Origin: an uncultured Mycolicibacterium sp.
GTDB lineage: Bacteria; Actinomycetota; Actinomycetes; Mycobacteriales; Mycobacteriaceae
Length of the DNA: 46,575 bases
NCBI GenBank assembly: GCA_945957405.1
Contig: CAMFLL010000010.1
Location: 1-46,575, forward strand
Direction: 5' to 3'
The notes under the pieces were generated by a model. That model was not told the origin of the DNA. It made no database searches and saw nothing but the letters and a program-made list of their open reading frames with translations. Every line of letters starts with the position of its first letter. The stretch's first letter is position 1. Shown here piece after piece: positions 7,519 through 17,252 of the stretch. The position numbers and the translations under genes were made by a program.

Positions 7519-8739
7519 CTACGACACCCCGCCGTCGTGCGCAGGGCCGCCGCGCCGCGCGACCCCCACCACCGCGGCAAACAGGCAGGCCACGGCCACC
7601 GCACCGGCGAACCACGGGAACACCATGCCCAGACTCCACTGTGTGGCGGCCCATCCGGCGATCAGTGTGGGCACTGCCATCGCGGTATATGCCAGCAGGT
7701 AGAACGCCGACATGGTCTCACCTCGGCGATCCGCGGGGACCACGTCGGAGAGGTGCCGCAGCGAACCCCCGAAACCGAGCCCGAAGGTGGCGCCGAGCAG
7801 CGCCGCACCCGCCATGACCAGCATCCAGTTGTGCATGGCCAGCAAGGGGATGGTCAGCAGCAGCGCAATCGCCATCCCGACATCACCGATGATCGCGGCG
7901 CGCCGAGCCGTCACGCGGGTGGCGCACAGTTGCGCCAGCGCCGCCGCGAATGCAGTCATCCCCACAACCGCGCCGCCGAACACCAGGTTGTGGATGTTGG
8001 TCTGCTGGGCCGCCAGCGACGGGTAGAGCGACAGTAGAACGCCCAGCACCGACCATGACGCCATGGCCCCGAGCGCCGCAAACCAGAAATCGGCGCGGAT
8101 GGCCTTCGGCACGACGGGTTTGCTGATCCGGATCGGGCCGCGGACGCGTGCCGCATGCGGTTCCCGAAGGCCGATCACCCCGACCCCCACGACGGCGCAG
8201 ATCACCGTCACCACCGCGTACGGGGTGCGCAACGGATGCGAAACATATTGCGCCAGAACGGCAGAGCCGACGATGGCCACCGTCATACCGATGTTGAAGC
8301 TGACCCCGCTGAGTTGTCCTGATCGCATGCCGTGATCGGGGCGGAGGTCCAGCAGGGCGGCCGCGCCTGCGACGACGATCGATCCCACCGCAGCACCGTG
8401 GATGGTGCGGGCGATCATCAGCGTGACGATGTCCTCGGCGACCAGAAACACCCCGAGGCCCACGATGAGTGCGGCCAGCGCGCCCAGCAACACGGGCTTG
8501 CGCCCGACGACGTCGGAGATGCGACCCGACACCAGCACCGCGGCCAGTGCGGCGACCGCGTAGACCGCGAACACGGCGGTGGTGGCCAGCGGCGACAGAT
8601 GCCAGGACTGCTCGTAGATGCCGTAGAGCGGCGCGGGAACACCGGATACGCCCAGCGCCACGCCACTGAGGACGAGCAACAGCGCATAGGCCCAGCGCTG
8701 TGTTTCACCCGTGGACCGCTCCGCGGCAATCGCCGACAT
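7519..8739 (-). CDS. MFS transporter
   Basis: 406 aa with about 12 predicted membrane segments. The family signature between segments 2 and 3 is present (GRISDVVGRKPVLLGA, the G-x-L/I-x-D-x-x-G-R-K/R motif). A Pro/Gly-rich first segment (LLLVSG-type, GVPAPLYGIYEQSW) and the ADRRGETMSAFYLLAYTAMA loop in the second half fit drug/metabolite exporters. The start ATG 8739 has GGAGGG just upstream. It is divergent from an ArsR-like regulator gene across a 92-bp region with overlapping inverted repeats, so efflux of the regulator's inducer is a reasonable inference. The substrate is unknown. Confidence 0.92.
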   Translation of the reverse strand: MSAIAAERSTGETQRWAYALLLVLSGVALGVSGVPAPLYGIYEQSWHLSPLATTAVFAVYAVAALAAVLVSGRISDVVGRKPVLLGALAALIVGLGVFLVAEDIVTLMIARTIHGAAVGSIVVAGAAALLDLRPDHGMRSGQLSGVSFNIGMTVAIVGSAVLAQYVSHPLRTPYAVVTVICAVVGVGVIGLREPHAARVRGPIRISKPVVPKAIRADFWFAALGAMASWSVLGVLLSLYPSLAAQQTNIHNLVFGGAVVGMTAFAAALAQLCATRVTARRAAIIGDVGMAIALLLTIPLLAMHNWMLVMAGAALLGATFGLGFGGSLRHLSDVVPADRRGETMSAFYLLAYTAMAVPTLIAGWAATQWSLGMVFPWFAGAVAVACLFAAVVGVARRGGPAHDGGVS

Positions 8740-8762
8740 TCGCCCTCCGCTTCCAGGCAGGT

Positions 8763-8816
8763 TTGACAGACATCGAACCCGCTCGAGGGTACGTTGAGTT
8801 TGATCAACGTCAAACT
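8763..8816. promoter_or_regulatory. Divergent MFS/ArsR-like promoter with interleaved operators
   Basis: Two perfect inverted repeats overlap: ACGTTGA (8791-8797) with TCAACGT (8804-8810), and AGTTTGA (8797-8803) with TCAAACT (8810-8816), each with 6-nt spacers. On the minus strand TTGACG (8808-8813) and TACCCT (8786-8791) form a -35/-10 pair with a 16-bp spacer for the transporter, so the repeats fall within that promoter. On the plus strand TTGACA (8763-8768) is a possible -35 for the regulator. Confidence 0.6.
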
Positions 8817-8831
8817 TGCAAAGGTCATTCC

Positions 8832-9182
8832 ATGGCGGTCAACGAACTGAGCGACGCCCGGGTCGAACACGCGGCGGTGGCCGGCGTACAGCAGGTGCTG
8901 GCGGCGCTCGCCGATCCGGTTCGGCTGGAGATGATCCGCCGCCTGCACAATGCCGGGCAGCCGACACCGTGCGCGCTGCTCTACGACGGCATCAACAAGT
9001 CGACGGCCACGCACCACTTCAAGATCCTGCGCGAGGCGGGGCTGACCGAACGCCTCACCATCGACGGTCACACCCATCAGCGACTGCGGATCGACGACGT
9101 GGCCGCGGCACTGCCCGGCCTGCTCGACGCGGTGGTGACCGGCGCCAACTCCCGTTCTGCCGGCACTCCCACCACTGGGTAG
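8832..9182 (+). CDS. ArsR-like winged-helix transcriptional regulator
   Basis: 116 aa. The layout is that of ArsR/HTH_20 proteins: helix VLAALADPVRLEMIRRLHNA (the classic L-x-D-P-x-R-L opening), then recognition region NKSTATHHFKILREAGL and wing LTIDGHTHQRLRIDD. No metal-binding Cys pair is evident, so it probably senses an organic ligand rather than a metal. ATG 8832 is preceded by AAAGG at 7-nt spacing. It most likely represses the divergent MFS gene and itself through the interleaved repeats at 8791-8816. Its stop is 36 bp from that of the convergent VOC gene. Confidence 0.9.
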   Translation: MAVNELSDARVEHAAVAGVQQVLAALADPVRLEMIRRLHNAGQPTPCALLYDGINKSTATHHFKILREAGLTERLTIDGHTHQRLRIDDVAAALPGLLDAVVTGANSRSAGTPTTG

Positions 9183-9218
9183 CGCGCCGATCAGCCGGTG
9201 GCCATGACTCCCGTGTGC

Positions 9219-9836
9219 CTACGTGGGCAGCTCGGTGCCGGCCTGTTCGGCGACGATGTACCGGGCGTACCAGTCGGGCCAGTCCGGATCCGCCGCGCCG
9301 GTCCGGGCCTCGTGCTCGCCGTGGGCCGCGGCGGCGCGTCGCAGGGCCTCCGCCAGGTCAGCGTCAGAGGCGAACGAGGTGGCCGGCGAGTCGATCCGGC
9401 CGGGCAGGCGGGTGGTCAGCTCCTGCAGCCACCACACGTTGCCATCGGGGTCGGTGAACGACGCGAATGAGCCGTAACTGGTCCGCTGCGGATCGGGACC
9501 GCTGACCCGGCCCGCGGTGCCGGCGTGGTGGAAGACGCCACCCGCGTCATGAAAGACCTCACTGACCTCGACACCTGCCTCCGCCAGTTCAGAACGCGCC
9601 GCCTCGATGTCGGAGACCACGAGCAGCAGCCCGTCGACGGGCGGGGTCCCGGTGCTGATGTCACTACCGAAGATCACCGACGTCGGCGACCCGGTCGGCG
9701 TCACCTGAACAACGCGGAATCCGTCGGGGCCGGGGACATCGGCGTCCAGCCGCCACCCCAGCGACGTGTAGAACTCCTTGGCCCGATCGACATCGGACAC
9801 GGGTATCACCACGACTTCGAGCTTGAACTGCGTCAT
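9219..9836 (-). CDS. VOC-superfamily (glyoxalase/bleomycin-resistance-like) protein
   Basis: 205 aa. Residues 1-145 form a VOC module: FKLEVVVIPVSDVDRAKEFY opening, LGWRLDADVPG, and FASFTDPDGNVWWLQEL, the usual end with the metal-ligand Glu. The C-terminal ~55 residues (ADLAEALRRAAAAHGEHEAR and DWPDWYARYIVAEQAG) are an added helical tail common in actinobacterial members. The start is ATG 9836, chosen because AAGGA sits 8 nt upstream; an upstream in-frame start at 9929 would add a low-complexity leader without a ribosome-binding site. The substrate is unknown; family members include glyoxalases, dioxygenases and antibiotic-binding proteins. Confidence 0.88.
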   Translation of the reverse strand: MTQFKLEVVVIPVSDVDRAKEFYTSLGWRLDADVPGPDGFRVVQVTPTGSPTSVIFGSDISTGTPPVDGLLLVVSDIEAARSELAEAGVEVSEVFHDAGGVFHHAGTAGRVSGPDPQRTSYGSFASFTDPDGNVWWLQELTTRLPGRIDSPATSFASDADLAEALRRAAAAHGEHEARTGAADPDWPDWYARYIVAEQAGTELPT

Positions 9837-9947
9837 CTGCGTGTCCTTCGGTGCGATTGACAGGTTGTCGGCGGTGCCGAGAAGAGCATCCCCGGCCGGC
9901 CGCGCAGCAGATGCGGTTTTGCGCACCACGATGAGAACTGGCGCGGT

Positions 9948-10664
9948 TTACTTCCAGGCGAACACCGGCTGCTCGAGCTCGTCGACGGCATCGTGGCGGC
10001 CTTCGAGGCACCACCAGCGCACCTGCAGCAGGACGGCTCCGGTGGGTGCGTGGATCAGATCGTGGCCCAGCGGTATCTGCACCACCGGTCGCGGGCTCTC
10101 GGGAATGCTGATGAACCGTGGTGAGTCAGCGCGGTTGAGCTGATGCAGTCCGACGCGGTACGCAGCCACCACCTCGTCCGGATTCGGATCGACGTCCAGA
10201 CGCCCACCACCCCAGATCACCACCGGCGTGATGACGTACCCCGACCTGGTCGGGTAGTCGTCGAGCAGGCCGAGCACCGACGAACCGGACAGGTCGACAC
10301 CCACTTCTTCGTGCAGTTCGCGCAGCGCGGCGTCGACGACGGTCTCACCGGGGTCCAGCCGCCCACCGGGCAGCGCCCACTGCGCGGCATGCGAACGCAG
10401 ACGTGATGTCCTGCGGCACAACAGAAACGCCGCTCCACCGGACACGTCGATCATGCGGCCGTCGAGGTCTTCAGGGATGGGACGCCCGTCGATCCAGTCG
10501 TCCAGTGGCGCCGGATCGACCCGGTCCTCACCCACCTCGGAGTCCACCAGCACCACCGCGACGGCCGCGTGCCGCTTCGTCGGGTCGCTCACTTCGCGGC
10601 GGGTGTGTGCGGCCAGGTTTCCCCGGATCCGGTCACGCAGGGCCTCGTCGTAGGTGATCGTCAC
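9948..10664 (-). CDS. Nudix hydrolase (CoA pyrophosphatase-like)
   Basis: 238 aa from a GTG at 10664. A perfect Nudix box is present: GGRLDPGETVVDAALRELHE continuing EVGVD (G-x5-E-x7-R-E-x2-E-E-x-G). The preceding SGGAAFLLCRRTSRLRSHAAQWALPGG strand region fits enzymes acting on CoA or nucleoside diphosphate derivatives (NUDT7/NUDT8 or CoAse-like), but the diagnostic UPF0035 segment was not confirmed. The gene starts 16 bp after the sugar-ABC ATPase stop on the same strand, so it may be the last gene of that operon; a metabolic link to sugar uptake is not obvious. A longer frame upstream to 10835 runs into the ATPase gene and is rejected. Confidence 0.85.
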   Translation of the reverse strand: MTITYDEALRDRIRGNLAAHTRREVSDPTKRHAAVAVVLVDSEVGEDRVDPAPLDDWIDGRPIPEDLDGRMIDVSGGAAFLLCRRTSRLRSHAAQWALPGGRLDPGETVVDAALRELHEEVGVDLSGSSVLGLLDDYPTRSGYVITPVVIWGGGRLDVDPNPDEVVAAYRVGLHQLNRADSPRFISIPESPRPVVQIPLGHDLIHAPTGAVLLQVRWWCLEGRHDAVDELEQPVFAWK

Positions 10665-10680
10665 CGTTGCACGATAAGCC

Positions 10681-11772
<1,092 letters not shown>

Positions 11773-11785
11773 GGCAATTCTCCCT

Positions 11786-12715
11786 TCAGCCCTTCAGCCC
11801 GGTGCTGGCGACCGACTGGACGAAATATCGTTGTGCTCCGATGAAGACCAGCAGCATCGGAAGCAGGCTCATCACATTGGCCGCCATCAACAGCGGCCAC
11901 TTCACCCGATGCGCGCCCTGGAAATAGCTGAGTCCCAACGGAACCGTCATCTGATCCTGTGACGTGATCACGATCAGCGGCCACAGGAAATCGTTCCACG
12001 ACGTCAGGACGGTCAGCGCGGCCAGCGTGGAGAGCGCAGGCAACGACAGCGGCAGCACGATCTTGAACAGCACCCCCAGCCGTGAGGTGCCGTCCACCCG
12101 GGCGGCTTCCTCGAGTTCCACCGGCACGGTCTGGAAGAACTGGCGCAGGAAGAAGATCCCGAACGCCGTCGCCAGATTCGGCAGCATCAGTGCGCCGATG
12201 TGGTCGATACCCATACCTGCCCAGACGTTATCGCCGAACCACTTCACGATCAGGAACACCGGGATCATCGTCACCTGGAACGGCACCATCAGCGTCGCCA
12301 TCAGCACCACGAAAAGCGCTCCACGACCCAGGAATCGGATCCGGGCGAACGCGTACCCGGCGAGGCTGCAGACGATGAGGTTGCTTGCCAGCACCACCAG
12401 GGTCACCAGCGCGCTGTTGATGAAGAAGTGGCCGAACGGGGCCGCCGCCCAGGCCTCGGAGTAATTCCCGAACTGGGGACTCTTTGGGAACAGCACCGGC
12501 GGGAACCTGTTGGCCTCACCTTCGGTCTCCAGTGAGGTGATCAGCATCCACAGCAACGGAACCACCAGCAGGAAGCTCAGCGGAATGAGGACCAGGTGCC
12601 ACGGGCTGAACGGCAGACGCAGCCGGGAACGTCGGTTTGTGATCTCGACGGGCTGGACGCCGACCGAGGTGGATTTCGGTTCGGTTGCAACGGTTGACAA
12701 TTGCGACTCCGTCAT
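11786..12715 (-). CDS. Carbohydrate ABC transporter permease (MalG-type)
   Basis: 309 aa with six predicted membrane segments. The EAA loop that docks on the ATPase is visible as ELEEAARVDGTSRLGVLFKI followed by VLPLSLPAL. A ~40-residue hydrophilic N-terminal tail precedes the first segment (LVLIPLSFLLVVPLLWML). The ATG at 12715 overlaps the TGA of the upstream permease (ATGA), implying translational coupling. With the MalF-type partner it forms the inner-membrane channel of a CUT1 sugar importer. Confidence 0.94.
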   Translation of the reverse strand: MTESQLSTVATEPKSTSVGVQPVEITNRRSRLRLPFSPWHLVLIPLSFLLVVPLLWMLITSLETEGEANRFPPVLFPKSPQFGNYSEAWAAAPFGHFFINSALVTLVVLASNLIVCSLAGYAFARIRFLGRGALFVVLMATLMVPFQVTMIPVFLIVKWFGDNVWAGMGIDHIGALMLPNLATAFGIFFLRQFFQTVPVELEEAARVDGTSRLGVLFKIVLPLSLPALSTLAALTVLTSWNDFLWPLIVITSQDQMTVPLGLSYFQGAHRVKWPLLMAANVMSLLPMLLVFIGAQRYFVQSVASTGLKG

Positions 12716-13641
12716 GAGGTGTGCACGTGTCGGCGGGCGAGCCGGAACTGCACCGCGGTGATCAGGAGGATGACCACGAACAGGGCGTAGGCCATGGCGG
12801 CGGCATATCCCGCGTCGAACTGCACGAAGGCGCGGTCCCACAGGTAGTACACGATGACGGTGGTCGCCCGCAGCGGCCCGCCGCGCGTGGTGGCGTAGAC
12901 CTCGTCGAAGAGCTGCAGCGCGTTGATGGTCAGCCAGACCACCAGGAAGAGATTCGCAGGACCGAGCAGTGGCACCGTGATGGTGCGGAACCGGGTGAAC
13001 GCGCTGGCGCCGTCGATGGCCGCGGCCTCGTGCAGTTCAACCGGGACACCTTGTAGCGCAGCCAGATACACGATCACCGAGAACCCGGTCCAGCCCCAGA
13101 TGGTCATTGCCACGATGACGTAGAGGGCTTGCGACGGAGACGCCAGGAACGGCTGCGACGGCACCCCCACCGCGTTGAGGCCGGCGTTGACCAAACCGTA
13201 GTCACGATCGGTGAGCCACAGGAAGATGATGCCCTGGGAGATGGTCGAGACCGCCATGGTGATGTAGGCCGCTGTCCGGTACACCGCGATGAACCGAACC
13301 GCACGGTTCATCGCGGCGGCCACGAACAGTCCCACCAGCATGGTGCCGGGGACGAACAGCGCCGTGTAGATGACGGTGTGCTTGATCGCCTCGACAAACA
13401 CCGGATCCTGCGCCAACTTCCGGTAGTTCGCCAGACCCACCCACGGTGTCTCGGGGGTGAGCAGGTCGGAATGCTGGAACGACAGCATCAGCGACATGAG
13501 AACCGGAAGCAGGCCGAAGATCCCGATCAGGATCGCGGCGGGGCTGACCAGTCCCCACCCCGCCACGGTGTCCGAACGCCCGAGGCGCCCGAGCCGGCCG
13601 GGTGTCGGGGCCAGGCGCGGCGCAGCATCGGATTCTGCCAT
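12712..13641 (-). CDS. Sugar ABC transporter permease (MalF-type)
   Basis: 309 aa, six predicted membrane segments beginning at GLVSPAAILIGIFGLLPVL. The EAA motif is PVELHEAAAIDGASAFTRFR followed by TITVPLLGP. It is the partner of the MalG-type permease downstream (4-nt overlap) and lies 16 bp after the solute-binding protein gene. The order binding protein - MalF - MalG - ATPase is typical of CUT1 importers in actinobacteria. Confidence 0.94.
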   Translation of the reverse strand: MAESDAAPRLAPTPGRLGRLGRSDTVAGWGLVSPAAILIGIFGLLPVLMSLMLSFQHSDLLTPETPWVGLANYRKLAQDPVFVEAIKHTVIYTALFVPGTMLVGLFVAAAMNRAVRFIAVYRTAAYITMAVSTISQGIIFLWLTDRDYGLVNAGLNAVGVPSQPFLASPSQALYVIVAMTIWGWTGFSVIVYLAALQGVPVELHEAAAIDGASAFTRFRTITVPLLGPANLFLVVWLTINALQLFDEVYATTRGGPLRATTVIVYYLWDRAFVQFDAGYAAAMAYALFVVILLITAVQFRLARRHVHTS

Positions 13642-13657
13642 GTCTGTCGATCCCGCT

Positions 13658-14941
13658 CTATTTGCCGGCCAGTGCCGCGTCGGCAGCCTGCGCCGCGGTG
13701 TCGAGCGCCGAGGCGGGCTGATCCTTTCCGAGCATGACCGCGACGATGGCCTGACCCAACGCCTCCGAAATCGCCGGGTACTGCTCCACCTGCGGCCTGA
13801 CCTTCTTCACGTTGTTCAGATTGTCCACGAATGCGGAGGTGCCGGGCACGTTCTCGTTCAGCTTGTCGAGCACGGCCTTGTCCTGGCCCACCGATGACCG
13901 GATCGGCAGGTCGCCGGTGGCCAGCGAGAACGTCTTGACCTGTTCGGGCGCCGTCAGCCATTTGACGAAGTCCATCGCGGCCTGCTTCTTCTTGTCGCCG
14001 TTGTCGAACACCACCCAGTTGTCCGGCCCGGCGATCGTCTGATGGCCACCACTGCCCCCGGCGAAGGTGGGCATCACCTGGACGCCGTATTCGATGTCGC
14101 TGAGCTGGCTCAGGTCCCACGGGCCGGTGACCAGCATCGCCACCTTGCCGCTGTTCATCAGTTTGGGGCCGTTCTCGTTGGTGGTGTCCAGATAGAGCGA
14201 CTTGTCGGTGACCGCCATCTGCTGCAGCGTGGTGAGCGCCTTGACACCGGCCTCGGAATTGAACGTGGCGTGCTGGTTGTCGGGTGACAGGATGTCGCCG
14301 CCGGCCTCCCAGAGCATGGGGACGTAATGCCAGACGGTGTCCTCGCTGCCGTCGGCCGGAATGAGCCAACCGTACTGTCCCTTGGCGGGGTCGGTCAGCT
14401 TGGCCGCGGCCGCGCGGAAATCGTCCCACGTCCAGTCCGGTGACGGCGGCGCGACGCCGGCGTCCGCGAAAAGCTGCTTGTTGTAGACGATCGCGAGGTT
14501 GTCGACCAGCGCCGGCACGCCGACCACCTTGTCGCCGACCGTCGCAGCTTCCCGTTCGGCCGGATAGAAATCGTCCCACTTCCAGTCGGGGTCTTTGACG
14601 GGCTCGGCCATGTCGACCAGCTGCGGGATCTTGGCGATGTTCGGCGACCACGAGCCGAACATGTACGCGACGTCGGGTGCGCTACCACCCCGCACGGCCG
14701 TCAGAACCTTCTGCAGCACAAGGTCATTGCTCGAGTAGAGCTCACTGACCTTCACGTCGGGGTGTTCTTTGTTGTACTGGTCGATCAGACTCTTGAAGGC
14801 GTCGCCCTCGGTGTCCTGGTAGCCATGCCAGACCGCGATCTCGGTGGGCCCCGATGACGCGGAGTCGCCGCCGCCACCGCATGCGGCGAGCACCAGGGCG
14901 AGAACAGCAAGAATTGCGATGCAGAGCCGGCGTCGAATCAC
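13658..14941 (-). CDS. Sugar ABC transporter solute-binding lipoprotein
   Basis: About 427 aa. The signal peptide is RRRLCIAILAVLALVLAACG, with lipobox LAAC for diacylglycerol attachment, followed by a Gly/Ser linker and a family-1 extracellular solute-binding fold (EIAVWHGYQDTEGDAF, then VVGVPALVDNLAIVYNKQLF and NSGKVAMLVTGPWDLSQL). I chose GTG 14941 because AAAGGAG sits 8 nt upstream; an in-frame ATG at 14986 overlaps the GH4 stop (ATGA) and would add 15 residues, so it is a real alternative. It captures the sugar for the permeases downstream. Its place beside a GH4 enzyme and an amino-sugar isomerase suggests a galactoside or amino-sugar glycoside ligand. Confidence 0.93.
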   Translation of the reverse strand: MIRRRLCIAILAVLALVLAACGGGGDSASSGPTEIAVWHGYQDTEGDAFKSLIDQYNKEHPDVKVSELYSSNDLVLQKVLTAVRGGSAPDVAYMFGSWSPNIAKIPQLVDMAEPVKDPDWKWDDFYPAEREAATVGDKVVGVPALVDNLAIVYNKQLFADAGVAPPSPDWTWDDFRAAAAKLTDPAKGQYGWLIPADGSEDTVWHYVPMLWEAGGDILSPDNQHATFNSEAGVKALTTLQQMAVTDKSLYLDTTNENGPKLMNSGKVAMLVTGPWDLSQLSDIEYGVQVMPTFAGGSGGHQTIAGPDNWVVFDNGDKKKQAAMDFVKWLTAPEQVKTFSLATGDLPIRSSVGQDKAVLDKLNENVPGTSAFVDNLNNVKKVRPQVEQYPAISEALGQAIVAVMLGKDQPASALDTAAQAADAALAGK

Positions 14942-14982
14942 GATGGACACTCCTTTGTTGGCGACATCTGAGGTGGGGCGGT

Positions 14983-16281
14983 TCATGGGCGCAGCGCTTC
15001 GGGGAGCAGATCACCATGTGCAGCAGACAATTCGTCGCACAGATCCCAGATCTGATCGACGGTCAGTGTCGCCGCGGTGTTGGGGTCGACCATGGCCGCC
15101 GCCCGCACCAGGCGCGGATCACCGTCGACCGCAGCCCGCACCGTCAGGTCCACCGGGCCCAGGAAATTGCGGTTCAGTGCCGCGCACTGGGGCGGCAGGT
15201 CACCGACCTGCATGGGATGCGCGCCGAGCGCGTCGAGTAGGGTCGGCACCTCCACGGCAAGGCCGTCGGGCAGGTTGGTGATCAAGCCGTCGTTGATGAC
15301 ATTGGCCGAGATCACCCGCGGCGTTCCGGTCTCCAGCGAATGGATGACCTGGGGCGCGTACTCCGTCGACGTCGTGTCCACCGGCAGTGGGTGGGCGTCG
15401 GCCAATTCGGCACGCACACGGTGGTATTCGGCGAGATTGGCCTCGCTGATACCGACATATTCACCGATGTTGAGCCGTAGCCGGTCGACCTCACCGCCGT
15501 GGTGCAGGTACCACGGCACGTACTCGCTGGAGTGTTCACTGGTCTCGGTCGGGTAATACCCGAGGCGCCGGTACATGTCCACGCGCACCCGCCTGCGCAG
15601 TTCCGGGTCGGCGGCGATGCGCTGGTCGAGTAACGGGTACAGGTCCTGGCCACCGCGCTCCCAGCGCAGCACCCAGGCCTGGTGATTGACACCGGCCGAC
15701 CAGTAGGACACCTCGTCGTACGGCGCACCGACCAGTTCGCACAGGCCGACCATGGTCCAGTACACGGAGTGGCACAGCCCCAGCACCTTCAACTGGGGCG
15801 CGACCCGGTGCAGGAACGTCACGTTCATCGCCATCGGGTTGGTGTAGTTGAGCAGCCATGCGTCCGGGCAGACCTGCGCCATGTCGCGGGCGATGCCGGC
15901 CAGGACGGGAAAAGTCCGCAGGCCGCGGAAGATTCCACCGATCCCGATGGTGTCGGCGATGGTCTGGTTCAGTCCGTACTTCGCGGGGATGTCGAAGTCG
16001 GTCACCGTGGCCCGGTGCATACCGACCGCGATGACGTTGATGACGTAATCGGCACCCTCGAGCGCGCGGCGGCGATCGGTGGTCGCCACCACCTCGGGCT
16101 GCGCCCCGGCCGCGGTCGCGGTCGCGCGGGCGATGGCCTCGGCGGTCTGCAGTCGCTCGACGTCGATATCGTGCAGAACGACGCGAACCGAGCCGAGTTC
16201 GGGGAATGACAGGATGTCGCCGAGCAACTCGCGCGTGAACTCGACGCTCCCGGCGCCGATGATGACAATCGAAGGTTTCAT
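14983..16281 (-). CDS. Glycoside hydrolase family 4 (NAD/Mn-dependent alpha-glycosidase)
   Basis: 432 aa. The N-terminal Rossmann motif IIGAGSVEFT (7-16) binds NAD+. Residues typical of GH4 metal/substrate binding are present: N148 in NYTNPMAMN, C170-H171 in GLCHSVYW, and H200 in GVNHQAW. This enzyme class cleaves glycosides by an oxidation-elimination mechanism and includes alpha-glucosidases, alpha-galactosidases, galacturonidases and 6-phospho-glycosidases. Because import here is by an ABC system, not a phosphotransferase, an unphosphorylated substrate is likely. The ATG at 16281 overlaps the upstream DMT transporter stop. No secretion signal, so it is cytoplasmic. Confidence 0.93.
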   Translation of the reverse strand: MKPSIVIIGAGSVEFTRELLGDILSFPELGSVRVVLHDIDVERLQTAEAIARATATAAGAQPEVVATTDRRRALEGADYVINVIAVGMHRATVTDFDIPAKYGLNQTIADTIGIGGIFRGLRTFPVLAGIARDMAQVCPDAWLLNYTNPMAMNVTFLHRVAPQLKVLGLCHSVYWTMVGLCELVGAPYDEVSYWSAGVNHQAWVLRWERGGQDLYPLLDQRIAADPELRRRVRVDMYRRLGYYPTETSEHSSEYVPWYLHHGGEVDRLRLNIGEYVGISEANLAEYHRVRAELADAHPLPVDTTSTEYAPQVIHSLETGTPRVISANVINDGLITNLPDGLAVEVPTLLDALGAHPMQVGDLPPQCAALNRNFLGPVDLTVRAAVDGDPRLVRAAAMVDPNTAATLTVDQIWDLCDELSAAHGDLLPEALRP

Positions 16282-17252
16282 CCGCGGCCACCCCGGTACG
16301 CGTTCTCCTGCGTGACAACGGGATCGAGCACCGCGGCCGTCGGCGCCTCACCGCGCTTCTCGTCGCTGTACACCATCAGCGTGGAGCCGACCAGGGCCAG
16401 GACAATCCCGATCGCACCGTACGGGCTGGGCAGCGTCTGGTAGGCGATCAGCGACACGATGATCGTCAACGCGGGTGCCAGCGCGTTGGTGGTGGGCGCC
16501 ACGATGGTGGCCTTGCCGCGGCTGAGCGCCATCACTAGGAACAGCGCACCGACGGCATTGAGGAGCTGAGTGGCAGCCGTCAACGCCGGTGCCTGCCATC
16601 CGAATCCGGTGGGGATACCCCCCATCGAAAACACCGCCACCGGAATCAGGAGCAGCGCGCTGATCGCCATCCAGCCGAAGGTGGTGGCGTCGTTGACACC
16701 GATCGTCGCGGTCTTGCGCATGAAGTAGGCCTGCACGCCCCAGGCCACGCAGACGACGATCGCCAGCAGCAGCCACGGTCCCGACGAACCGTCGGAGTCG
16801 GCGCTGGTGATACTGAACAGCACGATCGCGGCCAATGCCGCGACCAGCCCGACGACAGCCAGCCCGCTGATCCGCTCACGCAGCAGCACCATCGCCATCA
16901 CCACGGTGATCGCCGGCGAGATCGAGACGATCGGGAAGATCAGGTAGGCCGGCCCCATGGTCAGTGCCTGGAACAGCAGCAGCTGGCCACCTGCACCCGT
17001 GAGCCCGATCAGCAACCCGTAGATCGCGGCCTGCGGCCGGCGGTCGAAACGCTGGCCGCGCAACACGAATACGGCCGGAATGATCATGGTCAGCGCCCAG
17101 ATGCAGTAGATCATCTCGTCGGGGTAGCCGTACCAGTTCGCGGGCAGTGCGGAGAACGCACCCCAGACTCCCCAGAACAGGATCAGCAGTGCGGCGTAGA
17201 AGATCCAGCTGCGGCTCTGGCCGGTGGTGGATGGTGTTGACGCCTCGGTCAT
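16278..17252 (-). CDS. DMT-superfamily (EamA/GRP-like) transporter
   Basis: 324 aa, about ten membrane segments in two five-segment halves, as in drug/metabolite or glucose/ribose-porter permeases. Recognisable stretches are ILFWGVWGAFSALPANWYG near the N-terminus and the EamA helix ITVVMAMVLLRERISGLAVVG at the end of the first half; the second half repeats this with GIVLALVGSTLMVYSDEKRG. It is embedded between the kinase and GH4 genes with 4-nt overlaps at both ends. It could import a monosaccharide or export a toxic by-product; the direction cannot be told from the sequence. Confidence 0.9.
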   Translation of the reverse strand: MTEASTPSTTGQSRSWIFYAALLILFWGVWGAFSALPANWYGYPDEMIYCIWALTMIIPAVFVLRGQRFDRRPQAAIYGLLIGLTGAGGQLLLFQALTMGPAYLIFPIVSISPAITVVMAMVLLRERISGLAVVGLVAALAAIVLFSITSADSDGSSGPWLLLAIVVCVAWGVQAYFMRKTATIGVNDATTFGWMAISALLLIPVAVFSMGGIPTGFGWQAPALTAATQLLNAVGALFLVMALSRGKATIVAPTTNALAPALTIIVSLIAYQTLPSPYGAIGIVLALVGSTLMVYSDEKRGEAPTAAVLDPVVTQENAYRGGRG

